64,000 bases of DNA from Micromonospora sp. WMMD1102. Its GTDB lineage: Bacteria > Actinomycetota > Actinomycetes > Mycobacteriales > Micromonosporaceae. Below, in pieces: positions 17,012-27,023 of this stretch. Numbering within the stretch: the first letter of the stretch is position 1; each line of letters opens with the position of its first letter. Under the pieces are notes generated by a model. It saw nothing but the letters and a program-made list of their open reading frames with translations. It was not told the DNA's origin and did no database searches. The stretch lies in contig NZ_JARUBN010000001.1 of assembly GCF_029626265.1 (NCBI RefSeq), positions 1,116,001 through 1,180,000 on the forward strand. Direction: 5' to 3'. A program made the position numbers and the translations under genes.

Positions 17012-18409
17012 TCAGCGGCCGGCGGGGGCGGCCGAGGCGTCCCACGCCGGGTACGGCCCGGTCGCGGCGGTCGCCCGCGCGGAAGCCGCCTCGGCCCAGT
17101 AGCCGCCGTCGGGGAACCGGTACCGTTCCACGGACTCAGGACGCATCTGCGTAGAGTAGCCCGGCCGGATCGGCAGCAGGTAGGCGCTGCCGGAGCCGGT
17201 GTCCCGGACGAGGCACGGGTCGGTGAAGTGCTCGTGCAGGTGGTCGACGTACTCGGTGACGCGGTTGTGCAGGTCCCCGGAGACGGCGACGTAGTCGAGT
17301 ACGGAGACGTGCTGGACCATCTCGCACAGCCCGACACCACCGGCGTGCGGGCAGACCGGCACGTCGAACTTCGCCGCGAGGAGCAGTACGGCGACGATCT
17401 CGTTGATGCTGGCCAGCCGGCCGGTGTCCAGTTGGCAGAAGTCGACGGCCCCGGCCTGGAACAGTTGCTTGAACATGACCCGGTTGTGGCAGTGCTCGCC
17501 GGTGGCGACCCCGACGGGTGCGACGGCGCGCCGGACGGCCGCGTGTCCCAGGATGTCGTCCGGGCTGGTGGGCTCCTCGATCCAGAGCGGCGCGAAGCGG
17601 GCCAGCGCCCGGACCCACTCGACGGCCTGCCCGACGTCCCAGACCTGGTTCGCGTCGATCATCAGGCTGCGGTCCGGGCCGATGATCTCGCGGACGATGG
17701 CGCAGCGCCGGATGTCGTCGTCGAGGTCGGCGCCCACCTTGAGCTTGACGTGACCGTACCCGGCGTCGACCGCCTCCTGGCAGAGCCGGCGCAGCTTGTC
17801 GTCGTCGTAGCCGAGCCAGCCGGCCGAGGTGGTGTAGGCGGGGTAGCCGGTGCGGGCGAGTTCGGCGACCCGGTCGGCTCTGGTGTCCGCCTTCCGGCGC
17901 AGGATGTCCAGTGCCTCGGCCCGGGTCAGCGCGTCGGAGAGATAGCGCAGGTCGGCGATGTCGACGAGCTGCTCGGGGGACATCTCGGTGAGCAGCCGCC
18001 ACAGTGGCTTGCCGGCGTCGCGGGCGACGAGGTCCCACGACGCGTTCAGCACGGCGGCCAGCGAGAGGTGCACCACGCCCTTCTCCGGGCCGAGCCAGCG
18101 CAGCTGCGAGTCGGCGGTGAGGTGGCGGTACACCCCGCCCATGTCCGCCGCCATCGTCTGCACGTCCCAGCCGACCAGGCGGCGGGCCTGGTGCACCGCC
18201 GCCGCGACGACGATGTCGTTGCCCCGGCCGATGGTGAAGGTCAGCCCGTGTCCGGCGAGCGGTTCACCGAGCGGATCGACGCCGTCGGTGTGCAGGACGA
18301 CGTACGCCGCCGAGTAGTCGCCGTCCTTGTTCATCGCGTCGGAGCCGTCGGCGGTGAGCGAGGTGGGGAAGCGGACGTCCTCGACGGTCACGGCGGTGAT
18401 CTGCGGCAT
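17012..18409 (-). CDS. L-fuconate dehydratase (enolase superfamily)
   Basis: This 465-residue enolase-superfamily enzyme would dehydrate L-fuconate to 2-keto-3-deoxy-L-fuconate. The N-terminus is strongly diagnostic of this family (VRFPTSLTADGSDAMNKDGD followed by YSAAYVVL and HGLTFTIGRGND). The barrel shows the KxK catalytic motif (VKLKVG), metal ligands in MIDANQ, IEEPTSPDD and GEHCHNR, and an HAGGVGLCEM segment. I chose the ATG at 18409. Other oxidative-pathway enzymes (dehydrogenase, lactonase, aldolase) are not nearby, so they must lie elsewhere. Confidence 0.9.
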   Translation of the reverse strand: MPQITAVTVEDVRFPTSLTADGSDAMNKDGDYSAAYVVLHTDGVDPLGEPLAGHGLTFTIGRGNDIVVAAAVHQARRLVGWDVQTMAADMGGVYRHLTADSQLRWLGPEKGVVHLSLAAVLNASWDLVARDAGKPLWRLLTEMSPEQLVDIADLRYLSDALTRAEALDILRRKADTRADRVAELARTGYPAYTTSAGWLGYDDDKLRRLCQEAVDAGYGHVKLKVGADLDDDIRRCAIVREIIGPDRSLMIDANQVWDVGQAVEWVRALARFAPLWIEEPTSPDDILGHAAVRRAVAPVGVATGEHCHNRVMFKQLFQAGAVDFCQLDTGRLASINEIVAVLLLAAKFDVPVCPHAGGVGLCEMVQHVSVLDYVAVSGDLHNRVTEYVDHLHEHFTDPCLVRDTGSGSAYLLPIRPGYSTQMRPESVERYRFPDGGYWAEAASARATAATGPYPAWDASAAPAGR

Positions 18410-18508
18410 GCGGTCCTCGGGGTGCGCTGGCCAAAAGATCTGATGACTACGGAAGTGTACGGAGAATTCGTCCGTACCGTCAACGGCCGTACCATGCCGA
18501 CAGACCCA

Positions 18509-18521
18509 GACATCTAATGTA
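18509..18521. promoter_or_regulatory. GntR operator candidate, dehydratase side
   Basis: GACATCTAATGTA matches the site at 13055. It lies 100 bp upstream of the L-fuconate dehydratase start. The intervening region contains a further AGATCTGATGAC half-match near 18437. Confidence 0.55.
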
Positions 18522-18542
18522 TTGCGGCCGGCTACCTGGAGA

Positions 18543-18585
18543 AACGGTTGGGCCGGCGCGGGGGTCCCGCACCGGCCCAACCGTT
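18543..18585. terminator. Strong GC hairpin terminator
   Basis: AACGGTTGGGCCGG (18543-18556) pairs perfectly with CCGGCCCAACCGTT (18572-18585), with an inner GCGGG/CCCGC pairing extending the stem. It stops leftward transcripts of the GH27 gene just before the dehydratase promoter region. Confidence 0.8.
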
Positions 18586-18609
18586 CGGCGCCGCTTCGTC
18601 AGTGCACGG

Positions 18610-20259
18610 TCACGCCCGGCTCCAGCGCTGGTTGGCGCTGGTGTGGCAGGTCCAGACGATCACGGTGGTGCCGTTGGCCGTGCCGTTGTTGTTGACGTCC
18701 AGGCAGAGCGACGGGAACTGCCCGTTGCCGATGGTGCCGTTGGCGTTGAAGGTCCACCGCTGGTTGGCGCCGCCGTTGCAGTCCCAGATCTGCGCCCGGG
18801 TGCCGGCGGTGGCGTTCGTCGGGATCTGCAGGCACTTGCCGAGCACCTGGAGGGACTGGCCGGACTGGGTGATCTGCTGGTTGGGGTTGCTGTGGCAGTC
18901 CCAGATGAGCATGCCGGTGCCGTTGGCGGTGTTGCCGTTGTCCAGGTCGAGGCAGCGCCCGCTGGACTCGCTGCGCAGCCGGAACGTGGTGGTCGGCGGC
19001 GGGGTGCTGGTGCCGCCGCCGCTGACCCGGTAGACGACGGTGCCGTGCGCGGGCACCGAGGCGCTGATCGAGCCGGTGCTGGTGGAGGTGGCGTTGGTCC
19101 ACGCGTCCCGCAGCGTGAAGGAGCTGCCGGACTTGCCGATCGCCGCCGCCGTGGTGCTGACCGTGGTGGTCGAGGAACCCTGGTTGAACAGGGCCACCGC
19201 GACGTCCCCGTCGGCCAGCCGCTTGGCGAGTACCCGTCGGGTGCCGTCGTTGGACACCTGGGTCGCCTGGAGGCCCAGCGAGTCCTGGTTGATGGCGATC
19301 AGGTTCTGGTTCTTCAGGATGGTCTGGGTGGCCGCGTCCATGTTGCGGAGGTCGTTGCCGGCGATCAGCGGCGACGCCATGATCGCCCAGAGGGCGAAGT
19401 GGCTGCGCATCTCGGTGTCGTTCATGCCGCCCCGGCCGACCTCCATCATGTCCGGGTCGTTGAACGAGCCGGGGCTGGCGTAGTGGGCCAGCGGCACGGT
19501 CACGTTGACGATGTTCTGGATGCCCATCGGATAGCCGTTGGTCTGGCCGGTGTCCCAGGCGTTCGTGATGTCCTCGGTGGTACGCCAGATGTTGGCCACG
19601 TCGCCCCAGTTGCGCATCGGGCCGGTCTTCTCGTGGATGCTGTTCGAGTTGATGCTGTAGAGGATGGGCCGGCCGGTGGCGGCCAGCGCGTCACGCATCA
19701 GGGCGAACCGGGACACCTGCTCGTTGATGGTGCCGGTGGGGGAGCACCAGTCGTACTTGAGGTAGTCGACGCCCCAGGCGGCGAACTGCCGGGCGTCCTG
19801 CGCCTCGTGGCCCAGCGCACCGGTGGCACCGGGGTAGGAGCCGAAGTACTGCGCACAGGTGCGGTCCAGCGGGGCCTGGTAGATGCCGAAGAGCAGGCCC
19901 CGGGAGTGCAGGTAGTCGCCGAGCGCCTTCATGCCGCTGGGGAAGCGGCTCGAATTGGCCTGGAGGTTGCCCTGGGCGTCCCGGGTCGAGTTCATCCAGC
20001 AGTCGTCGACGACGACGTACTTGTAGCCCAGGTCGCGCATTCCGGAGTTGACCATGGCGTCGGCCATCTGCCGGATCAGCGTCTCGTTGATGTTGCAGCC
20101 GAAGGTGTTCCAGCTGTTCCAGCCCATCGGGGGAGTACGGCCCACCCCGTTGTTCAACGCGCTCGCCGGTCGGGGCGAGGAGACCGCCTCGACCACTGTC
20201 ACTCCGGCCGCGACCAGTGCCACGGTCAGCGCGGCCAGCCATCTGGTACGGGTACGCAT
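18610..20259 (-). CDS. Secreted GH27 alpha-galactosidase-type enzyme with CBM13
   Basis: The 549-residue secreted enzyme has a signal peptide (residues 1-35), a GH27 barrel (PPMGWNSWNTFGCNINE onward) and a C-terminal all-beta domain. A short Ser/Thr/Pro linker leads to a ricin-type CBM13 trefoil from about residue 425. Asp170 in YLKYDWC is the nucleophile and Asp230 in WRTTEDITNAW the acid/base. GH27 includes alpha-galactosidases and beta-L-arabinopyranosidases; pairing with the arabinose enzyme GH127 makes the latter worth testing. The ATG at 20259 has GGAGAGG upstream. It lies 49 bp after GH127, so probably in its operon. Confidence 0.92.
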   Translation of the reverse strand: MRTRTRWLAALTVALVAAGVTVVEAVSSPRPASALNNGVGRTPPMGWNSWNTFGCNINETLIRQMADAMVNSGMRDLGYKYVVVDDCWMNSTRDAQGNLQANSSRFPSGMKALGDYLHSRGLLFGIYQAPLDRTCAQYFGSYPGATGALGHEAQDARQFAAWGVDYLKYDWCSPTGTINEQVSRFALMRDALAATGRPILYSINSNSIHEKTGPMRNWGDVANIWRTTEDITNAWDTGQTNGYPMGIQNIVNVTVPLAHYASPGSFNDPDMMEVGRGGMNDTEMRSHFALWAIMASPLIAGNDLRNMDAATQTILKNQNLIAINQDSLGLQATQVSNDGTRRVLAKRLADGDVAVALFNQGSSTTTVSTTAAAIGKSGSSFTLRDAWTNATSTSTGSISASVPAHGTVVYRVSGGGTSTPPPTTTFRLRSESSGRCLDLDNGNTANGTGMLIWDCHSNPNQQITQSGQSLQVLGKCLQIPTNATAGTRAQIWDCNGGANQRWTFNANGTIGNGQFPSLCLDVNNNGTANGTTVIVWTCHTSANQRWSRA

Positions 20260-20308
20260 TGCCTCTCCAATCCTTGTGGTGGTCGCGCCAGGCCCGGGAA
20301 CGGGTTCC

Positions 20309-22639
20309 TCAGTTGCGGACCAGGCGCCAGCGGTTGTCGGCACTGCCGTTGTCCGGGTCCTGCACGGCCTGCGCGCCCCAGGCGGTGGAGCCGTTCAGGA
20401 TGCCGAGCAGCTTGCCGGTGTGCACGTTGCGGATCTTGTATGTCCCGTCGCCCTGGTCCAGCAGCGTCCACAGGTGGTCGGCGGTGCCGTTGTCGGCCCA
20501 CTGGAGCACCCGGGCGTTGTCGGCGGTGGACATGTTCTCCACGCCGAGCACCTTGCCGCTGTGCACGTTGCGCAGCTTGACCGCGCTGCCCTCGGTGACC
20601 ACGACCCAGTTGTGGTCGGCGGTGCCGCTGTCGCCCCACTGCACCGCGAGCCCGCCGTCGGCGGTGGACATGTTCTGGATCCCGAGCACCAGGTTGGTGC
20701 CGGCGTTGAGCAGCCGGTAGCTGGTGGCGCCCGGGTCGCTGCCGCCGCTGGTGCTCCAGTAGACGGTGTAGTTGTGCCCGTGCGCGTCGTAGAACGGGCC
20801 GAGGTTGACCGTGCTGCCGTTCGCGGTGGCGGTGAAGGCCAGCGAGTTGCTGCCGGTCCGGTTGACCGACGAGACGGTGAGTGACGGCAGGGCGGAGAGG
20901 GCGGTGTTGCCGTAGTTACCGGAGAGCACGACCGGGCCGTAGGTCACCGCGGCGACGTTCGGGTTGTCGTTGGCGGCCTGCATGACCACCCGCATCGGCA
21001 GCCGGACGGTGACGGTGTCCCCGGCGGCCCAGGTACGGGTGAGCGTGGCGTAGCTGCCGGGGGTGGTGGCGACGTCCTGCACGGTGCCGTTGACGCTTAT
21101 CGTCGCGCCGCTGGTCCAGCCGGGGATGCGCACCCGGATGCTCCACGAGCCGCTCATGCTGCCGGCCAGGGTGAGCGTGCTGGTGTCGCCGACCGGGAAG
21201 TTCGTGGTCTGGGTGACGGTGATGCCGCGCTGGCTCCAGGTGAGCACCGACGGCAGGAACAGGTTCACCGTCAGGGTGTTGCCGTTGTGGAAGTAGACGG
21301 AGTCCATCAGCGCGGTGTTGACCTCGATGCCGGTGCCCTGGCAGCACCAGAACGAGTTGTAGTCGGTGCTCCAGGTGCCGCCGCCCCAGGCCGGGCCCAC
21401 GCCGCGCCGGCCACCCGGGTTGAGCGGGGTGAAGTACGTGATGTGCCCGTGGTTGTCGGCCGGGTTCTGCGCCCCGACGATGTGGTTGAGCAGGGCCCGC
21501 TCGTAGAAGTCGAAGTACGCCACCCGGTTCGGGTCGAGCAGCCACAGCTCGCGGGTCAGCTTCAGCATGTTGTAGGTGTTGCAGTGCTCGCAGGTGTCCT
21601 GCCGGAGATAGCCGGCGATGGCGTTCGGCGGGCGGAAGTGCTCGGCCTGGCTGTTGCCGCCGATCGCGTAGGTGTGCGCGCCGACCGTGATGTTCCAGGC
21701 GTTGCTGGCGATGTCCCGGTAGCGGGTGGTGCCGGTCGCCTTGTACTCCCGGGCGGCCCCGATCCACTTCGGCACCTGGGTGTTGGCGTGCAACCCGTTG
21801 AGCTGGTCGGAGTTCGCGGCCAGCGGGTTGAACACGGCGGCGTGGTCGAACCGCTGCGCCACGGTCAGCCAGCGGGCGTCGCCGGTCTGCTGGTAGATGT
21901 CGGCGAGCACCGCGTTCATGCCGCCGAACTCGGTGCCGAGCATGTTCTGCATCTGGCTGGCGCTCAGCCGGCCGGTACGCCAGTCGACCCAGCCGGCCAG
22001 CGCGAGCAGCACGTCCCGGGCCTGGTTGTTGCCGATCTGGCGCCACACGTCCAGCAGCCCGGCCATCGTCTTGTGGATGGCGTAGTACGGCACGTTGCCG
22101 TTGTTGAGGGTGCGCGCCTCCAGGGCGGTGAAGTCGGACTCCGGAAAGCCGGAGAGGTAGCCGGCGTTGAACCCGGCGGCGGAGTTGTTCGCCTGGCACC
22201 TGGCGAGTTCGGCCACCATCTGGTTCGCCCTGTCCCGGCAGGTGGTGTCGCCGAGCACCGCCCAGCCCTGCGCCCAGGCGGTCAGGAAGTGCCCCTGCAT
22301 GTGGGTGCGGAACGGGAAGTTCGGTGCGTCCCAGCCGCCGTTGGTGGCGGCGCCGTTGGTGGACAGCCGGTGGTTGGCCCGGAAGTTGTAGAGCATCCGG
22401 TTGACGTCGACGAACCGCAGGTAGTTCATCGTCCGGTTCTGGTTGTCCAACCACCGACTGCTGGTCAGCCGTACCTGGCCCAGCTCGAACGGGTAGGCGG
22501 AGACGCCGATGTCCGGACGGGCCGGCGGAACGGCGGCCGATGCGGCCAGTTGGGCGATGCCGGGGCCGACGGCGGTGGCGACGGTGGCGGCACCGGCGGC
22601 CTGGAACAGCCGGCGCCGGCTCACGGGCGGGAACGACAC
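20309..22639 (-). CDS. Secreted GH127 beta-L-arabinofuranosidase-type enzyme with ricin-like lectin
   Basis: The 776-residue product begins with a twin-arginine signal (VSRRRLFQAAGAATVATAV), so it is probably exported folded. The GH127 (DUF1680) catalytic region follows, with cysteine motifs DTCEHCNTYNML and WCCQGTGIE that in this family bind zinc and supply the Cys nucleophile. The last 140 residues form a ricin-type repeat domain with QW-like motifs (GIQNMSTADGG, GVENMSTADN). The GTG at 22639 is chosen because GGAG lies nine bases upstream and the Tat motif follows at once. An operator of the second LacI type overlaps its promoter. Confidence 0.92.
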   Translation of the reverse strand: MSFPPVSRRRLFQAAGAATVATAVGPGIAQLAASAAVPPARPDIGVSAYPFELGQVRLTSSRWLDNQNRTMNYLRFVDVNRMLYNFRANHRLSTNGAATNGGWDAPNFPFRTHMQGHFLTAWAQGWAVLGDTTCRDRANQMVAELARCQANNSAAGFNAGYLSGFPESDFTALEARTLNNGNVPYYAIHKTMAGLLDVWRQIGNNQARDVLLALAGWVDWRTGRLSASQMQNMLGTEFGGMNAVLADIYQQTGDARWLTVAQRFDHAAVFNPLAANSDQLNGLHANTQVPKWIGAAREYKATGTTRYRDIASNAWNITVGAHTYAIGGNSQAEHFRPPNAIAGYLRQDTCEHCNTYNMLKLTRELWLLDPNRVAYFDFYERALLNHIVGAQNPADNHGHITYFTPLNPGGRRGVGPAWGGGTWSTDYNSFWCCQGTGIEVNTALMDSVYFHNGNTLTVNLFLPSVLTWSQRGITVTQTTNFPVGDTSTLTLAGSMSGSWSIRVRIPGWTSGATISVNGTVQDVATTPGSYATLTRTWAAGDTVTVRLPMRVVMQAANDNPNVAAVTYGPVVLSGNYGNTALSALPSLTVSSVNRTGSNSLAFTATANGSTVNLGPFYDAHGHNYTVYWSTSGGSDPGATSYRLLNAGTNLVLGIQNMSTADGGLAVQWGDSGTADHNWVVVTEGSAVKLRNVHSGKVLGVENMSTADNARVLQWADNGTADHLWTLLDQGDGTYKIRNVHTGKLLGILNGSTAWGAQAVQDPDNGSADNRWRLVRN

Positions 22640-22952
22640 GGTGGTTCTCCATCTCGCGGGGAGCGGTGGGCCGGATGGGACGGTGGCCCCTGGGCGGTCG
22701 AGGCGGGCCGTGGGCCGGGCTGACGGGCAGCCGGCCGGGCGACAGCGGTGGAGACTTCCCTCGTGCCCGGACCTGTCGCGGCGGGCGGCGGATCTTCGGG
22801 ACGGGGCGGGGTTCGAGGCGCGCCCGGGGCTGCGCGCGACGCAGCGTGCCGGGGGCCGGCGAGCCGGCCGTGGCTTCTGGACCGCTCGGACCGAAGTCGT
22901 CGCCTTTCTCCGTGCGGACGGGCGGAGGTCAGCGATGTCATGGCGAGCTATC

Positions 22953-22993
22953 GATGTGAGCGGTAACATACACCGGGGTCTACCCCGCCGCAA
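22953..22993 (-). promoter_or_regulatory. GH127 promoter with overlapping LacI operator, site C
   Basis: On the minus strand TTGCGG (22993-22988) and TATGTT (22970-22965) are separated by exactly 17 bp. The -10 lies inside the operator, which on the plus strand reads GATGTGAGCGGTAACATA (22953-22970). The geometry predicts direct repression of the leftward GH127-GH27 unit. Confidence 0.7.
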
Positions 22994-23042
22994 GCCGAGG
23001 GCATTTATCGATTTTGCCGAGGCGTTACAACTTGACGCCTCG

Positions 23043-23060
23043 CATGTTATCGCTCACAGT
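23043..23060. promoter_or_regulatory. LacI operator, site D (ricin-GH43 promoter)
   Basis: CATGTTATCGCTCACAGT is the inverse of site C, 72 bp away in the same 618-bp divergent region. A TTGACG hexamer starts at 23032, so the operator lies where the rightward -10 should be. The start codon is about 200 bp downstream. Paired sites could allow looping between the two promoters. Confidence 0.6.
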
Positions 23061-23257
23061 CGATGGACGAGGACTGACGCGGAGCCGGCTCACCGGGCGA
23101 GCCGCCCGTCGTACCTCGTGCCCGGAGCGTGCGCCAGGGCATGCGTACCCCGGGCGGCGGTCCAGGTCAGGCAGCGCGGACACTCCGCTCGCGGCGTCCC
23201 CGGCATGTCCGGAACTCGAGCGGTTGCCCCGAGTATTGCCAGTTGGAGGGAAAACTC

Positions 23258-25372
23258 ATGGAATTCTCCGGTGGGTCGTCGGCGCCCTCGCCAGTACGGC
23301 GGAGACGGCTGCCACGATTGGTGGCCGCGGCGGCGGCGGTGGTGCTGGCGGGCGGTGGTGCGGTGGCGGTGGTCTCGACACCCGCCGACGCGGCGACGGT
23401 CGACCCGAACGCGTGGTACGTGCTGGTCAACCGGAACAGTGGCAAGGCGTTGGACGTCTACAACTCGGCCACCAACGACGGTGCCCGGATCACCCAGTGG
23501 GCCAGGAACAGCGGCAACCAGCAGCAGTGGCAGTTCGTCGACTCCGGTGGCGGCTACTACCGGGTGAAGTCGCGGCTGTCCGGCAAGGTGCTCGACGTCA
23601 ACGGCGCCTCCACCGCCAACGGTGCGGCGATCATCCAGTGGAGTGACCACAACGGGAACAACCAGCAGTTCCGGCTGGCCGACTCCGACGGCGGCTACGT
23701 GCGGCTGGTCAACCGGAACAGCAACAGGGTGATGGAGATACAGAACGCCTCCACGGCCGACGGGGGCAACGTCGTGCAGTACGACGACTGGAACGGCGCC
23801 AACCAGCAGTGGCAGCTCGTCCGGGTCGACGGCGGCGGCGACCCGACCACGCCACCGCCGACCACACCGCCGGCCAGCGGCAACTACACGAACCCGGTGG
23901 TCTGGCAGGACTTCGCCGACGTCGAGGTCATCCGGGTCAACGACGCCTACTACATGACGGCGTCGACCATGCACTACTCCCCGGGTGCGCCGGTGCTGCG
24001 CTCCTACGACCTGGTGAACTGGGAGTTCATCGGACACTCCGTGCCGAGCCTGGCCGAGTTCGAGAACAACGCCTACAGCATGAACGGCGGCCGGGCGTAC
24101 GTGAAGGGCATCTGGGCGTCCACCCTCGGGCACCGGCGCAGCAACAACACCTTCTACTGGATCGGCTGCGCCGAGTTCAACCGGACCTACGTCTACACCG
24201 CCAGCTCGGCGGAAGGACCGTGGACGAAGCGGTCCCGGATCAACAACTGCTACTACGACGCCGGCCTGCTCGTCGACGACAACGACACCATGTACGTCGC
24301 GTACGGCAACGGCACCATCAGCGTCGCGCAGCTCTCCGCCGACGGCATGTCCCAGGTCCGCGCGCAGCAGGTGTTCCAGACCCCGTCCAGCGTCGGCACC
24401 CTGGAAGGCGCCCGCTTCTACAAGCGCAACGGCAGCTACTACATCTGGCTCACCAAGCCGGCCAACGGCCAGTACGTGCTCAAGGCCAACAACCCGTGGG
24501 GCCCGTACGAGATGCGCCAGGTGCTGCTCAACATGCCCGGCCCGATCTCCGGCGGCGGCGTACCGCACCAGGGCGGACTGGTGCAGACCCAGAACGGCGC
24601 CTGGTACTACATGAGCTTCGTCGACGCCTACCCCGGTGGCCGGGTCCCGGCGCTCGCCCCGATCACCTGGAGCGGTGACGGCTGGCCGAGCATCCAGACC
24701 GTGAACGGCGGCTGGGGCGTCAACTACCCCAACCCGCTGCCGCTGCGCCCGGTCAAGCCGCTCACCGGCTCCGACACGTTCGCCGGCACCACCCTCGGCC
24801 CGCAGTACGAGTGGAACCACGTCCCGGACAACAGCCGCTGGTCGGTCAACAACGGGTTGCAGCTGCAGACCGCCACCGTCACCAACGACCTGTACAGCGC
24901 CCGCAACACCCTGACCCACCGGATCCAGGGACCGTCCTCGACGGCCACCATCGAGCTGGACTACTCCACGATGCGGGACGGCGACCGGTCCGGCCTGGCC
25001 ATGCTGCGGGACCAGTCGGCCTGGATCGGCATCAAACGCGACAACGGTGCCACCCGGGTGGTGATGACCGACGGCCTCACCATGAACAGCAGCTGGGCCA
25101 CCACCGGCACCGGCACCGAACGCGCCTCCGCAGGCGTCTCCGGCGGCCGGATCTGGCTGCGCGTCAACGCCGACATCCGGCCGGGCAGCGGCCGGCAGGC
25201 CCGCTTCTCGTACAGCACCGACGGGAGCACGTTCACCAGCCTCGGGCCGGCCTTCACCCTCAACAACGCCTGGCAGTTCTTCATGGGCTACCGATTCGGC
25301 ATCTTCAACCACGCCACCCAGGCACTCGGCGGCTCCGTCACGGTACGCCGGTTCGACATCACCACCCCCTGA
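23258..25372 (+). CDS. Secreted CBM13-GH43 glycosidase with beta-sandwich C-terminus
   Basis: The 704-residue enzyme has a signal peptide (cleavage near TPADAA), a ricin-type CBM13 trefoil with QxW repeats (about 50-190), a Thr/Pro linker and a GH43 propeller (210-510). A C-terminal concanavalin-like domain typical of GH43 beta-xylosidases and arabinofuranosidases follows. Candidate catalytic residues are Asp221 (DFADVEVI), Asp334 (YYDAGLLVD) and Glu383 (TLEGARF). The ATG at 23258 has GGAGGG seven bases upstream. It is the first gene of a rightward xylan/arabinan unit, only 66 bp before the xylanase. Confidence 0.92.
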   Translation: MEFSGGSSAPSPVRRRRLPRLVAAAAAVVLAGGGAVAVVSTPADAATVDPNAWYVLVNRNSGKALDVYNSATNDGARITQWARNSGNQQQWQFVDSGGGYYRVKSRLSGKVLDVNGASTANGAAIIQWSDHNGNNQQFRLADSDGGYVRLVNRNSNRVMEIQNASTADGGNVVQYDDWNGANQQWQLVRVDGGGDPTTPPPTTPPASGNYTNPVVWQDFADVEVIRVNDAYYMTASTMHYSPGAPVLRSYDLVNWEFIGHSVPSLAEFENNAYSMNGGRAYVKGIWASTLGHRRSNNTFYWIGCAEFNRTYVYTASSAEGPWTKRSRINNCYYDAGLLVDDNDTMYVAYGNGTISVAQLSADGMSQVRAQQVFQTPSSVGTLEGARFYKRNGSYYIWLTKPANGQYVLKANNPWGPYEMRQVLLNMPGPISGGGVPHQGGLVQTQNGAWYYMSFVDAYPGGRVPALAPITWSGDGWPSIQTVNGGWGVNYPNPLPLRPVKPLTGSDTFAGTTLGPQYEWNHVPDNSRWSVNNGLQLQTATVTNDLYSARNTLTHRIQGPSSTATIELDYSTMRDGDRSGLAMLRDQSAWIGIKRDNGATRVVMTDGLTMNSSWATTGTGTERASAGVSGGRIWLRVNADIRPGSGRQARFSYSTDGSTFTSLGPAFTLNNAWQFFMGYRFGIFNHATQALGGSVTVRRFDITTP

Positions 25373-26818
<1,446 letters not shown>

Positions 26819-26915
26819 TCCACCCGCTGGCCCGGCCCGGGCTTCGCCGATCCGGGCCGGGCCGGACCGGCCGACGCCTGCCCCGGTTCGGCGACGCCGA
26901 CCGGCCGGGGCGGGC

Positions 26916-26978
26916 GTCGGCTCCCGAGTCTCCGCTGTCGGCTCCCGAGTCTCCGCTGTCGGCTCCCGAGTCTCCGCT
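26916..26978. repeat. Three tandem 21-bp repeats
   Basis: Three identical 21-bp units beginning GTCGGCTCCCGAGTCTCC run back to back at 26916, 26937 and 26958 in the gap between the xylanase and esterase genes. They are outside any supported gene, so they form an intergenic minisatellite just upstream of the esterase start. Confidence 0.9.
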
Positions 26979-27023
26979 GTCGAATACGGGTTCCGGCCGT
27001 CGAAGCCGGGTGAGGAAGCGCCG

